From Bombyx mori (Eukaryota; Arthropoda; Insecta; Lepidoptera; Bombycidae): a stretch of DNA of 64,000 nt. The translations under genes and the position numbers were made by a program. Location of the stretch: NCBI RefSeq assembly GCF_030269925.1, contig NC_085121.1, positions 265,501 through 329,500 on the forward strand, in the 5' to 3' direction. Shown here one piece after another: positions 51,910 to 63,826 of the stretch (position 1 is its first letter; every line of letters begins with the position of its first letter). The notes under the pieces were generated by a model. The model did not search any database. It saw only the letters and a program-made list of their open reading frames with translations, and was not told the DNA's origin.

Positions 51910-52112
51910 AAAATTCGCCACACATTCAGTTGCAGGATAATTCTTAAGATTGTAGTCTCAACAAATGTTTATTTCTACACAGTGAATACTTGCAAACCAT
52001 AATTAATTGTAATGGATTTGTTACTGTTAGGCATTGCCGAACCAGTTAACTTTTCTAATCCTTTCTTTTGTGCTGTTTTACATTTTTGTACTTTTTGCTT
52101 AGAACATATTTT
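51910..52112. other. Short non-coding spacer
   Basis: Nothing recognised between the LINE and the SINE. Confidence 0.35.
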
Positions 52113-52548
52113 AAGGTCGTCGTGGCCTAAAGCATAAAACGTCCGGGGCATTCGAATCTAGCGATGCAACGGTATTCGAATCCCGCAGGCGGGTACCAAT
52201 TTTTCTAATCAAATACGTATTTAACAACTGTTCACGATTGACTTCCACTGTGAAGGAATAACATCATGTAATAAACATCAAACCCGCAAAAAATATGATT
52301 TACGTACTTACTAGTGGTAGGACCTCTTGTGAGTCCGCACGGGTAGCTACCACTACCCTAGATACTTCTGCCGCAAAACAGTAATGCGTTTCGGGTTAAA
52401 GGGTGGGGCAGCTCTCGTAACTATACTGAGACCTTAGAACTTATATTTCAAGGTGCGTGGCGCATTTACGTTGTAGATGTCTATGGGCTCCAGTAACCAC
52501 TTAACACCAGGTGGACCGTGAGCTCGTCCAACCATCCATATAAAAAAC
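52113..52548 (+). mobile_element. Full-length Bm1-like SINE in sense orientation
   Basis: Starts with the head aaggtcgtcgtggcctaaag (box A), continues with ggtattcgaatcccgcaggc (box B, T-arm hairpin) and the whole body, and ends gagctcgtccaaccatccat with a short A-rich tail. It shows the SINE in its own 5'-3' direction, which makes the tRNA origin clear. Confidence 0.92.
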
Positions 52549-52689
52549 AAATATTATTATTATTTCATACAGAAACTTGCTCTGCAGTCATTCACAACAA
52601 ACTAAATTTTTAATCATTTCACCTGAACCATACTACGAGACATTCTGGTGAGCATATTTCACATCTCCCATACCATTGTCAACAGGGCA

Positions 52690-52930
52690 AAGCGTGTCCT
52701 CAACAGATGACCCGAAAATATGGATAAAAAATGTGAGGAGTGCACTTTATGAAAAACCAGCACTAATGATCATGGTATCGAAGCAGCATCCGTCATTGAC
52801 GACTGAGTCCTTACATTTTAAATAAAAAACAAGCGAACCAAAGTCCGTTGGAATTTCCAGGAGTATCTGAGACAAAGTGTTCTACGCCGAATCCTATCGA
52901 AGACCTTCGTAGCATTATCAAGGTTCAAAA
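52690..52930 (-). mobile_element. Degraded LINE-A reverse transcriptase fragment
   Basis: Ordered weak matches to 56590-56800: gaggagtgcactttatga, ccagcactaatgatcatggt, atcgaagcagcatccgtc, then gttctacgccgaatcctatc and gaagaccttcgtagcattatcaagg. The coding frame is lost. Confidence 0.7.
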
Positions 52931-53039
52931 TTAGATCTATTTCTTTCAATAGGATTAGGCTACTAAATTCACAACATGAATTTGTTGATGATGTTGTCAA
53001 CAACACCGATTAACATATTCGTATTTTTTTCGTCTCGAG

Positions 53040-53255
53040 AGCCGAACCTCTTACGAAATCTTCGCGTCTGGGCGCGCGTATGTGGGACCAGTCTGCAGAT
53101 GTTAGAAGCGGACCGCGGGAATTTAGGACCCTACCCGCTAAACGACTCTCCTCGACTCGACACTCTTTCCCCCGACATCCGATTTAAGTCCGGGTTCAGA
53201 ACCCGCCTGCCGGGTCGGAACGCGATATGCCGCCGACCGGGCTACTCTTCCACAG
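53040..53255 (-). mobile_element. Fragment of the GC-rich LINE seen at 51318
   Basis: The inverse of the 51318-51897 tail: gtctgcagatgttagaagcgg, accctacccgctaaacgac, acactctttcccccgacatc, gtccgggttcagaacccgcc. Much more GC-rich than its flanks. Confidence 0.72.
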
Positions 53256-53339
53256 TATGATGTTTAAGTATGTATTTAAGGACCGGGAAAAATAGTAGAG
53301 ATAATGGATTTCATAACAGCTGCCCGAGCTCCTCCAAAA

Positions 53340-53490
53340 GAGACCTAACAACTCAAGAGCAGCTGCTTCGCAAATGAATCTACTACCGGATCAGAATAGC
53401 GAATTGCTGAGAAAATCCGTCGAGAAACACAGTGGGCTGATGCATGGGTTAAGTTGCACATCGAACTCTTTGCCGAGCTTGAAGAGTACG
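53340..53490 (-). mobile_element. Degraded Jockey-clade LINE 3' fragment
   Basis: Follows the 46260-46400 sequence in order: gcttcgcaaatgaatctact, accggatcagaatagcgaat, tgctgagaaaatccgtcgag, aaacacagtgggctga. No tail. Confidence 0.7.
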
Positions 53491-54603
53491 GTTAGCAGTC
53501 CCTATGCCTATAGTCGGATTTTTAATTAGACGAAGCCAGCTGACAGTAGCTTATGTCACTTTGTGAAATAATGTTGCTATATTTAAAGTAATAGTGATGC
53601 GTTCAGTTCTCGTTCAATCACATGAATGAACAATGAGTGTGAAGAGTTAATCATTAATTTCAAACTATAAAAGAATATTATTTATATTTTACAATAAAAT
53701 TGTATTAAAGTGCTCCAATATATGTTACTAGTAGTACGTAACTACAATCAGTTTTTTTATTTTCATTACCTACCTATAATTGTTATATTTTATACGTCTA
53801 CAATTTCAACTATATGATGTATTAGAAATAGGACAGTCTTACAAGCTTCATCGCAATGTTTTTCTTAATGTTTAAAACACTCGATATTCAGTACAGGTAG
53901 ATACTATAGGAACATAATATTTCGTCGAAAACTCGTTGGTATGTACAAAGCACGCCTAAAATTCTAACCCCGTACCCGATATCGGCAATTCGGCACACCA
54001 ACTATTCACTAGACAATCGAGGCAATTTCATTAATGAGGAGTTTTTTCAATCGTTCACTTTGTCACAACACTATTTTTATTTCATAAAAAACTGACAACA
54101 CAGTAAACGTCAGTTGACTTCATCTAATAAAAAATCCGACTATAGTGTTAGAGTTTAAGGCGTCTAATGCAACTGTTATTGGATCTGATGTATCTGTAAG
54201 GTCGTGTCATCTCATCTCATTTCATTTAATTTCATGCCAATTGATTAATGTTTCAAATATAACTAATCAACTTAATTTCACTCCATATTATTTTCATAAA
54301 AAATAATACAAAAGGTTAGGCTGTATGATATGATACCTCTGGCTTTCCAGTTGGAAAATAGAACTATTGTCAATTCATGTCACGTTGTCACTCTTGTCAT
54401 ATGTAAATTGCCCGTCGTACTTCATTGGTCGGACTCGGTAGAGTAGAAGTTTTGTACATAAAGTGCCGACGTGCGACTCTTTAGAAAAATCTCATTTCCA
54501 ATTTGATCGCTTTTTTACATATTTGACTATTCAGAAATATATCTGAAGCTATAAACAAATTGGTGGTAGCGTAGTGATTTAATTTAAATTAATAAACATA
54601 ATA
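53491..54603. other. Upstream region of the cytochrome b5 gene
   Basis: AT-rich, without exons. At 54200-54335 is a degraded partial copy of the repeat found in tandem at 30584-32510 (catctcatttcatttaattt, then aatttcactccatattattt). The promoter and 5' UTR of the gene starting at 54604 should be in its last few hundred bases. Confidence 0.45.
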
Positions 54604-57600
54604 ATGGAAGGTGAAATGAAATTGTTCACGCGCGAAGAACTGAAGTCCCGGTCTACGCGTGCTGACGCCGTACTAATTATCCACAACGAAGTCTACGACG
54701 TCACAAAATTCCTCCTCGAGGTAAATTTGATTACTACCTTGCACCAAGTTATTCTGGTCTATTTATTAAATATAGTTCCAAATTTGAAATAGTATAATGG
54801 TCGAAGTATATTTTCTCGTACAGTAAATTAGGGAATGCAGGCTAGTGCTTCCGAATCTATGTAATAATATGTATAAATGTATATAAAATTCATTATAAGA
54901 TGAGGAAACTGTCCACAAGTAATGCTCTTTGCAGTCTGATCGTGTAAAGTATTTCAGAATGCACTTAAATCTTTGCTTGACTCAAAAACACCATATTAAT
55001 ACTAGATAGGCCGTGAGCTGGTCCACCCACCTAGCAAGAAAAAAAATAACATACTTAAATTCTACAACTTTTTCCTTATGAATGTTGCAATTGCAGAATA
55101 TCAGCGACTCAATATTTATCTTATCTTTAGGAATGTAATTGAATAGTTTTATAATAATTGTATTTAATAATTTGTAATACTAGTAAAGTAAAAGTATAGT
55201 ATGATATCAACTGGCTAGAGTAGTTAGAGCCCCTTAAAGGCTAGAATAGTTAGTTAGTGACACAGTAACTAGAGCCTCTTAGCTTCTGGGTCATGATTTG
55301 TGGGTTCAATTCCCACATCAGGCAAACATTAATGTGACAAATAGGTTGCTTCCTTTCATGTGAATATTAAATATCTGTGTATATACAGGGTATCCCAAAA
55401 GGTAAAATATCTTGACATGAGGGGAAAGAGTTTTGTGACCAGCCAGTGGGAAAAAATTATCATTCTAAATAGAGTAGTACTAACCACTTTATAGAAAGTG
55501 GTACTTAAAAATTAATTAGTCCGAGCCGAACCTTTTGTCACTGTGACTAGAATATTGAATTTTTTTGTAAGTTTGAATACTGTTTTGGTCTTGCAAGAAG
55601 CTAAACTAGTTGTTGCAAAATGAAGTAAATATTTTTAATTTTTTTATTGCCCTTTTATGAATGGTTACTGTCACCCATGGACTTCAGCAATGCCAGGGGC
55701 AGAGCCAAGCTGCTGCCTACCACTTAATACTCTCCACAAGCCTCGTTTGAAGAATGACATAGCCCTCGGAAAACACTGTGGAGGGGAGCTCATTCCATAG
55801 CCAGATGGTATGTGGCAAAAAAGACCTCTGGAAACGCGCTGTGGATGACCGCAGTGGCTCCAAGTAGTATGGATGAACTCTACTCCGGTGACGGGCGGTG
55901 AGATGGTAAAAACGAGACGTTGGTATCATCTCGAACAATTCCTCAGAGCACTCCCCATGGAACATGCGGTACAAAATACAGAGGGAACCGAAGTCCCTTC
56001 GCAGACCCATAGGCTCCAAGCGATCCGTGAGAATGGGATTATCGACAATCCGAACGGCTCTCTTCTGTATGGAGTCGAATGGAAGAAGCTGGTATTTGGG
56101 AGCCCCGGCCCAGAGATGGGAGCAGTACTCCACGCGAGGCCGGACTTGTGCTTTATAGAGCAAAAGTCTTTGTCCAGACGTGAGGTACCGCTTCGCTCTG
56201 TTGAGGACTCCCAGCATTTTGGACGCCAACTTGGCTTTGCCTTCCAAATGACTCCGAAATTGGATATCGCTCGAAATGTCGACCCCAAGTATCCCGATAC
56301 TCCCGTAAGTTTGCAGGGACACTCCTTGGAATTGCGGCGCCATGACAAAGGGGTCCTTCTTCGCAGTGAACGCGCAAACTGTGTCTTTATCGGGTTAAAT
56401 TGAACCAAGTTCAATTCACCCCATTCGGAGACTCGCCCCAGAGAGTTCTCCACTTCAGACATAAGTTTTGATCGTCTCTCTTGCACCACGCTCCGAAAGA
56501 GACTCTGATGGCCGATATATCGCGCATCCTCCGTTCTGTCATCTGCATAGCAATGCATGCCATCAATAGACAGCATGTCATTGATATACAGGATGAAAAG
56601 CGTGGAGGAGAGCACTAAACCTTGTGGAACGCCAGCGTTAATGGTCATGGTATCAGAGCAGTCACCGTCTACAACGACCGTGACGCTCCGCCCATCAAAA
56701 AAACTAGCGATCCACTTGCAGAGACCCTCAGGGATTCCGTAAGATGGTAGCTTCGATAGAAGTGCCCTATGCCAGACCCTGTCGAAGGCCTTCGCGATAT
56801 CAAGGCTCACAGCAAGAGCCTCGCCCTTGCTCTCCAAGGCTTCAGCCCACCTGTGAGTAAGGTATACAAAAAGATCGCCAGATGAGAGACCGTGACGGAA
56901 ACCGTACTGTCGGTCACTGGCGATCCTCCAGATACTTCAGGAGTTGTATATTTATTATTCGCTCCATCAACTTGGAAAGCAAGGAAGCTATCGCGATAGG
57001 CCTATAACTCGATGGGTCCGACCGGTCACCCTTCTTGGGGATAGGGTGGACGTAGGCGGTCTTCCATGAAGACGGAACCCTGTTAGTGCAATAAGAGGGG
57101 CGATACAAACGCGTTAGCGCAGGCGTCAGCTCAGAGGCGCACGTTTTCAGAACTACTGCAGGGAGACTGATCGGTGCGGAAAGGGAAGAGCTCTCCCTCT
57201 CTCGCTCCGCCGCCTCCTTCTGCGAGATAATAATAATAATAATAATATTTATTGAAGCCTCTTAAAATACAAACACGTACAAGAATTCTTAACACTAGTA
57301 TAATAATATACATGGCTTTTTTTATGAGGTATACAATAACAATATTCCCTGATGGTGGACTCGCAGAAGTCGAGCATCGCCTTCCAGGACGCGTCGCTGC
57401 CGAGCATCGTAGCCACGACGCGCGGCAGCGAGAGGTCCTCTCCTATGACCGCGACGAGGGCGGCGCGTTGTTCGTCGAATCCAGAGCAACGCGCCACTGT
57501 ATGTTCCGCTGTGTCTTCCTCGTCGCGGTCCGCGCAGTGGTGGCACTGTGCCGTCGGTTCCCTTCCGGCTATCTTGAAGAGGTACCGGCCAAAACACCCA

Positions 57601-60600
57601 TAGCCGGTCAACATCTGCGTCAGCCGGAGGGTGAGGCATCCGCGGTCGCGGCCAACCCAGTCCGCGAGAACCGGGCGGACCGCCTCGACGGTACGGAGGC
57701 CGGCCGACAGGTCCGCAAAGTGGCGAGACCACGCCTCCAGCACGGACCGCCGAGATTGGAGCCTCCGCGCTCGAACTACTCCTTCGCCAAGGCGCCCTTC
57801 CCCCCTAGAGTGGAGATCGCTACGCCACCTGTAATCGGCAGCGAGCGCCTCCGCCTCCAGGTCCCATGGTGGCGCCCCGGCGAGCAAGCACGCCGCCTCG
57901 AAGGAGACGCCGTCTGGCCCACTCGACTTATGGACGTCCAGGAGTTGGAGCTCCCGTCTGACTGCACACTGCGTAAAGCAGATCTCAGGCAGGGAGCTAT
58001 CACACCGGGGGATGTTCGGTGGTGTGGCACCCCCGTCGTCCATGGTCGAGTTCGAGGCGAAGAGTTTGACCAGAAGGTCAGCCTTCTCTTTCGCGCTATG
58101 GGCCAAACTATCATCGGACTTGCGCAGTGGTGGGAGACTAGACCTGCAAGTTTCCTTCTGCAGCTTTGGCGAGCGACCAAAAAGCACGGCTCCTAGAGGG
58201 ATAGCTATTTAGTCGCTCGCCAACTCTAGCAACGTGCTCCGACTTGGCCTTGGCAATAACCTTGTAGGACCTGGATGCGGCGTTATATTTCCGCCTTTCC
58301 TCTGAGATGTTAGGATCCTGACGTCTCCTGGCATTATCCCATGCCACGTATGCGGACCGCTTGAGGTGTGCAGCATCCCTGCTGGCATTGTTATACCACT
58401 ACTCTACTGCGACCCCCAACGGGCACCTCAGAGGAGGGATTAAACAATTCCATCCCCTGGAGCACCACGTCTTTAAGACGGTCCGCACAGACGTCAGGAT
58501 CAGCAGAGGAAAAGCAGAACCGCCCTCATGGGTAGGATGCGTAAAATTCACGCAATCCACCCCAATCTGCTGACATATACTTCCAAACTCTTCGATACCC
58601 GGTCGTCGTTCGACGACCAGGACGAGAGAGCGGTACAACAGCACGGATAAGGCAGTGATCAGACGATCCAAATGGAGCGTCGACCACCACACTGTATCCG
58701 GCCCGATCCGTGGTCAGCAGAAGGTCCAACAGAGAAGGTTCGTTTTTTTTTTTTATTGCTTAGATGGGTGGACGAGCTCACAGCCCACCTGGTGTTAAGT
58801 GGTTACTGGAGCCCATAGACATCCACAACGTAAATGCGCCACCCACCTTGAGATACAAGTTCTAAGGTCTCAAGTATAGTTACAACGGCTGCCCCACCCT
58901 TCAAACCGAAACGCATTACTGCTTCACGGCAGAAATAGGCAGGGTGGTGGTACCCACCCGCGCGGACTCACAAGAGGTCCTACCACCAGTAATTACGCAA
59001 ATTATAATTTTGCGGGTTTCATTTTTATTACACGATGTTATTCCTTCACCGTGGAAGTCAATCGTCAACATTTGTTGAGTACGTATTTCATTAGAAAAAT
59101 TGGTACCCGCCGGCGGGATTCGAACACCGGTGCATCGCTTCAACAGGAATGCACCGGACGTCTTATCCGTTAGGCCACGACGACTACAAACGTGCCCCTG
59201 GGACATATCTGGGACAAGGGTGGGCTGTGTCACCAGCTGGGAGAAGCCGTAGGCCAAGGCGAAATCGTAGGCAGTCCGACCCGGGAGGTCAGTGGTTCTG
59301 GACCCCAACCACTCTTGGTGGTGAGCGTTAAAGTCTCCAAGGACCACCACCTCCACAGATGGGTATTGCTCAAGCACGCGGTTAGTCCCCTCTTGCACAT
59401 GCTCAATCAGAGCTGAACCTGCATCACTGCTGTGAGACCTTACAGGCAGGCGTAGATTTGGGTACAACCCCCGTGATCCACGCGCAGGCCCCAAAAGGGA
59501 CAGGTCCCGTTGTTCGAGGCCTCGTAGACGGCGACAACAGACATCAGCCCGGACGATAAGCTAATATAAAGCGTATTAAAAGAATTGTTTGTGGCGAGTC
59601 CGTCGTATAATTTTACATTTGGCGTCCCCCTATTTCTCATGAGATGTCTGCTTTTATTTATATCACGTTTCGTGGTGATAATATGTATATGTTACATATA
59701 TGTAATTAAATGAGTTAAAAAAATGAAGAACAATGGTTATGAATATGTAGTACGTAGATACTATCATATCATACGTCATACGATCGTACAATAAGCACCT
59801 GAAACAGCAATGTAGTAATGAAATTACGCTTATTGTATGTCGTAATAACCTACCTAACAGAAGATCTGTCATCTACAAGCGTTTTCGAGGTCACGTCAAG
59901 GTTCATGTGTAAACTTCGACCCGCAATGATTACGTTCGGCTTTGGCACACATTTTTAACTATTACTTACAATGAGGCGTGTTCTTGTGTAAGTTTTTTTT
60001 TATCTAACAGGCCAAATTAACAATAGACAGATCTATATAATGCACCAAATTTGTTGTAATTTTTTCGCATTACAAAGCTAAAATAATGCACAAGAGATAA
60101 ACCGTTATATAGTTTTAATTGTTATCTTTCCCTATCTTACCTACAGCTCTCAGTATGACGAACTGTTTATTTGAGTAAATTAGCACTTGTCTACACAAAA
60201 CTGTTAAAACCCATAAGTACTATAAAATGTGTAAGAGCGCCTTTTAAAGTATGTTTTGAAGATATCAAAAAATGAATTAGTTATATGTGTCGTATATCTC
60301 ATATGCTTCTATTTAGCACGGATTGATATCAGCGTCTGGTTCTACAAAGAAATGGCAAAATATAGCTTGTAATATTGCTTTCCCTTGCGTAGGCATCTTC
60401 ATTATTTTCTCATGGGTATCCCGGGAAATAAAATTTGTATTTATTAGAATTATATAAGCAATATAGTGAAATGCGTTCGATAATAAGTAGAAAATTTTAT
60501 AAAAAAACTTCATTTAAATTTACCGTTCATAGATTATCACATCAATATTCTCTCAACAGGGATTATTCCATGTGCCATTAACTCAAGCATTAATGGAATT

Positions 60601-62261
60601 CCAACATAACACAGATGATCTCATTTCATCCGGCAGGGTGGCGGCCCGACGCCGAGGAATTTTTCATTTCGCTTCGTGTTTGAATGCGATAGCTTCATAG
60701 CGATGGCTGTGACCTATATTGAATAACATACATACATATACAATCAACGGGACTCACCCTCCGACTAATGACCGAAGGAATTTCATAATGGATTGGAATG
60801 GAACAATGGAAAACAATGGATGGCAGAAACAGGACAAGCAGTACCAACTCGTGCCGACAAATCACACACCTACCCTGCCACCTGCACTAAGAAGAGGAGG
60901 AACCAGAGGTTCGGTGACGAAATGGTACTGTTGCAATTTTACTGCCAGGAATGGATCACGAGGAAGTTCAAGAAGGCCGAAGTCAAATACCTAACCGACT
61001 CCAATGATTAATGAAAGCGATGTTCATTTAAGCGCTAATGCGCTTCTGTTTACATGCTCGTTGAACATCTGAATTCTTGATTGGACCATCCAGTTACAAA
61101 CAAAGCCACAGCTTGAGAAACGAATGTACAGAATTCTATTTCTGTTATGAAGTATCGTTTTGACGCCTTCTTTACTTGAGGATGGATTAGAAATTTAGAT
61201 TCCTACATTCTCCATCATTCATCTGCATTCCTCGTGTACAAAGTTGCTTGAATGGCTAACCTAAGGAATCAAAGTCAATAGGTTTTAAATTAAAAGTAAA
61301 AGGAAGGCAACATGTGTTCCACACAGTCTAATGATTGCTGTGACATGTTCTTCTTCAGACGAGATTTTAAAACAGTTCGCAATGTAGGTAGCATCTGGGA
61401 TGACTATGCATCTGGCAGCATTGACGCCCATGAGAGACGGATAAGGCTGTATGCTTCTCCGTAATCATAATAAAACAAACTACGCAAAGAACCGTTGAAG
61501 CAGTGCTTACTGTTATCGAGATATGATTCTGGGTGTTTTAGTACCATGTGTTTACGTTTTCAAGAACGATTCCAATACACTCGATAGGTGTTAGCGAGTC
61601 CTCTCAGGTTGAGCTCCATGAGCTCACCTGCCCGTCCGCGCATAGGTAGTTAGAATAGCCCTTTAGGCGATCAACGGTTAGGTAGGGCAAAATATATATA
61701 TTGAAGTTACGATCATAAATAATACACATAAATTAGTTGTTACGATTACGGATAATTAAATAATCTTTAAAAAATAAGCAATTAGCGGTTCGGGACTACT
61801 GTTTCTGATTTATCTAACTAAACCGATTATGAAATGTGTAATCATTACGCAGTAAAAAAACAAGGTTGTTAGTATGAACGGTCTGTGTGGCAACTTCATT
61901 TCGATGTGATGAATGTGCATTATTGTTGTTGTTTTGTATTTTGTCAACGATCGCCACGTTATACATCTAAATTACAAAAAATCACGTTGAAATTGAGTCA
62001 CCCGTTATGGATTAAACGAAAAGTAGAATCTCAAGTAAGCCATTTCAAGTTGCAATGACGCGCATTATATTTTACGCTTGCTGTGTCAATAAAAAAGAAG
62101 CACGTTCGTTGTACAAAAGAGATTACTTCAATTTAATATAGAGTTTGATTTACATAAGAGATCATTTTTCAGCACCCTGGCGGTGAAGAGGTACTTCTGG
62201 AGAAAGCAGGTCAAGATGCTTCCGAGCCGTTTGAGGACGTGAGCCACAGTTCTGATGCCAG
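54604..62261 (+). CDS. Cytochrome b5, 5' two exons (gene continues past the window)
   Basis: Small haem protein that passes electrons to desaturases, P450s and other partners, normally at the ER or outer mitochondrial membrane. Exon 1 (54604-54720) encodes 39 residues: [18 protein letters not shown], then [20 protein letters not shown]. Exon 2 (62173-62261) continues in phase with [20 protein letters not shown] and [10 protein letters not shown]. The HPGG box supplies the first axial haem histidine (residue 40), and the D/E-rich segment after it matches the family (GGDATEXFEDVGHSXDAR pattern). The second axial His and the C-terminal membrane anchor must be in later exons beyond position 64000, since none is seen before. 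Intron 1 is 7.45 kb and filled by a LINE-A copy with an R1-type LINE and a SINE inside it. The exact paralogue cannot be decided from this part. Confidence 0.92.
55008..55048 (+). mobile_element. Bm1-like SINE tail scrap
   Basis: Only aggccgtgagctggtccacccacctagcaagaaaaaaaa is left, the last 40 bases of the SINE in sense direction with its A tail. Confidence 0.6.
55257..55325 (+). repeat. tRNA-like sequence
   Basis: Contains GGGTTCAATTCCCAC, a B-box in a T-arm-like hairpin, preceded by gtaactagagcctcttagct, which could be a worn A-box region. No acceptor stem. Probably a SINE relic in cytochrome b5 intron 1. Confidence 0.4.
57236..57902 (-). mobile_element. R1-clade LINE 3' piece inserted in LINE-A
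   Basis: The minus strand encodes the C-terminal domain of an R1/TRAS-like reverse transcriptase: [20 protein letters not shown], then [29 protein letters not shown] and [20 protein letters not shown], which contains the CCHC-like zinc knuckle of this clade. It ends in a short UTR and an AAT-type microsatellite (57227-57246 on plus) in place of a poly(A). It is severely 5'-truncated and sits in frame with the LINE-A frame upstream. Confidence 0.85.
58743..59186 (-). mobile_element. Full-length Bm1-like SINE inside LINE-A
   Basis: A young-looking, complete copy from the T run to gttaggccacgacgacta. It splits the endonuclease coding region of LINE-A between MSQGHV and the LLDLLL segment, so it is younger than the LINE. 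Nearly identical to the copy at 24939-25360. Confidence 0.95.
59621..61339. other. Cytochrome b5 intron 1, unclassified part
   Basis: AT-rich intron sequence. Around 60760-61010 there are overlapping open frames with odd composition (gaatggaacaatggaaaaca), probably a diverged repeat. No exon fits. Confidence 0.35.
61340..61450 (+). mobile_element. Very old LINE-A 3' fragment
   Basis: Ordered weak similarity to 12240-12340: gacatgttcttcttcagacg against gacatgtccttcttcaaacg, then gtaggtagc, tctggcagcattgac and cccatgagagacgg. No tail. Confidence 0.45.
61588..61690 (+). mobile_element. Jockey-clade LINE 3' UTR fragment
   Basis: Follows 9525-9630: gtgttagcgagtcctctcagg, ttgagctccatgagctcacc, then tagttagaatagccctttagg and gatcaacggttaggtagggc. 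The A tail is worn. Confidence 0.65.
61691..62172. other. End of cytochrome b5 intron 1
   Basis: AT-rich intron sequence leading to a clear acceptor (atttttcag) before exon 2. No repeat recognised. Confidence 0.4.
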
Positions 62262-62321
62262 GTACCTTTTGAATTTTGACACTGATACACTGATTTAGAG
62301 TATTACAAGTTTTAATTGTGT

Positions 62322-62568
62322 TTTTATTTATTTATTGCTAAATGGGTGTACGAGCTTACGGCCCACCTGGTTGTTAAGTGGTTACTGGTGCCCATAGACA
62401 TCTACAACGTAAATGCGCCACCCACCTTGAGATATAAGTTCTAAGGTCTTAGTATAGATAAACGGCTGCCCCACCCTTCAAACCGAAACGCATTACTATT
62501 TCACGGCAGAAGTAGGCAGGGTGGTGGTACCTACCCGTACGGACTTACAAGGGGTCCTACCACCAGTA
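62322..62568 (-). mobile_element. Bm1-like SINE lacking its tRNA head
   Basis: Starts 60 bases after cytochrome b5 exon 2, with a TTTA-type reversed tail and ends at ctaccaccagtaa. This is the same 5' break as seen at 10452, 13506 and 24167. Confidence 0.9.
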
Positions 62569-63654
62569 AAAACTGAAACTGGAATGAGCTTCAGAGAAAT
62601 GAAAATCCTACCTGACAATCATGTGGCATATCAGAAACACAAAGTGTTTTGTGGTGTTTTTAGCATGCGATTGCGATCTCATGGTCTCTCATTGTGAATA
62701 GACGAGGGTAGAGGAGTACGTAGCAAAGAGTCGACAGCGGTAGACCGAAGAAGTTGCGGTTTCATATTCATATTTCCTGATTAATAACCAAACTTAGAGA
62801 TTTTCATGACTTTCGTACCTCTAAAGCATTAAACAAAAAACAGTGAGTTGATTTTTCTACTGAAATTTTCCCGGCTCGTATTCCTGTATCCTAAAGAACA
62901 CTGCTCAACGTCGGTTACTGTAAGAGTTTTTTAACGAATATTCACTACGAAATAGTTTACTCAACGCCTTCACTGTGTGCAAGGTCGACAACCTTAGTGT
63001 CCGCGCTTAATGCCGCGACACATTTAAGTAAAATAGTTTCTTCAGTCAGCCATTGTTCGACTAGAACCGATGCCGATTTTTAAATATAAAAAGCGGTAAT
63101 TGTGTCATGATCTCTGCTCTTATCAATTGATTATAATTACAGCTTTCGAGTGTAAAAAATAAAACATACTATAAAAAATAAACGTGAACAAATCGACGTC
63201 GTGTTTATTAAAATCGTGAGGCTCCGTGCAGAATATGATCAAAGATGGAGGATATAGCGCTTACCTAATTCTAACAATGCAACTTCAGTTTGTATGTCTC
63301 AAGGTGGACAGTGTCTATTGTCTCCTTCAGTAACCAGCTGGTGTCGGGTTATGGGCTCCTCTGCACATCAGCGGCGATACGAAAATAAGTCATTAATATA
63401 GTTTGTAAAAACATGAGTACAGTGGACCGATCATTATGACGAACCTATGCCCAGTAGTGGATATCTTTCGATGGAGATTACCTCTAAAGAAGAGGGTTTT
63501 ACGGCAGGTAATAAACGATAAGTCAAAACCGAGCAAGAGAAATATGCACTGTGATATCAGCTTAATATTATAATGATCGATCGCCATTGATAAGTTAACG
63601 AACCTTATCGTTCGTTATCCGAATGAGGATGTTTGAGTAAATTAAATTAATAAA
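62569..63654. other. Probable cytochrome b5 intron 2, nothing recognised
   Basis: AT-rich. gtaagagttttttaacg at about 62922 resembles the MITE end at 47090 and may be a scrap of it. No further b5 exon (second haem His, membrane anchor) is found. Confidence 0.4.
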
Positions 63655-63826
63655 CGTGCTTGGTGCGAGTTTTTTAACGTTATCGGTCGCGTAAAAGTTC
63701 ACTCAAATTTGTATGTCTTTGGTACACCGCCTCTAGCGGCAAACGTAGGCAAACGTTCCAACTCCATACAAATTTCAGTTAACTTTTACGCGATCGAGAA
63801 CGATAAAATACTCGCACTAAACACAC
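63655..63826. mobile_element. 172 bp MITE, copy 2
   Basis: The same family as 47077-47247: inverted ends built on GTGCGAGTTTTTTAACG and its inverse ATTTTATCG..CGCAC, shared blocks gcgtaaaagtt and aacttttacgcg, and the common core ctctagcggcaaacgtaggc. Ends differ from copy 1 by scattered substitutions. Confidence 0.85.

Larger units (their letters stand above)
55640..59620 (-). mobile_element. LINE-A composite with two nested insertions
   Basis: Read on the minus strand, the endonuclease ([20 protein letters not shown] near 59310, then [15 protein letters not shown]) is cut by a SINE (58743-59186) and resumes with [20 protein letters not shown] and [11 protein letters not shown]. The linker follows ([20 protein letters not shown]) and [16 protein letters not shown], where an R1-type LINE is inserted. 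After that come [55 protein letters not shown], the PQG box and CYADDR, and the thumb to the 3' UTR. Several frameshifts and an altered YADD neighbourhood show it is inactive. The 3' end at 55640 has lost about 25 bases of UTR compared with 31321. It is a Jockey-superfamily element of unknown clade. It is the longest LINE here, in cytochrome b5 intron 1 and antisense to it. Confidence 0.9.

Noticed and set aside
57252..58196. A 314-codon plus-strand frame
   Set aside because: It is antisense to the R1-type and LINE-A coding sequence and shows no independent coding character.
58916..59494. A 192-codon minus-strand frame that could be read as a new protein
   Set aside because: It is a fusion of the LINE-A endonuclease start with SINE sequence read through the junction.
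60719..61011. Overlapping frames of 91 and 72 codons in cytochrome b5 intron 1
   Set aside because: Low-complexity composition, no splice partners and no family I recognise. Probably a diverged repeat.
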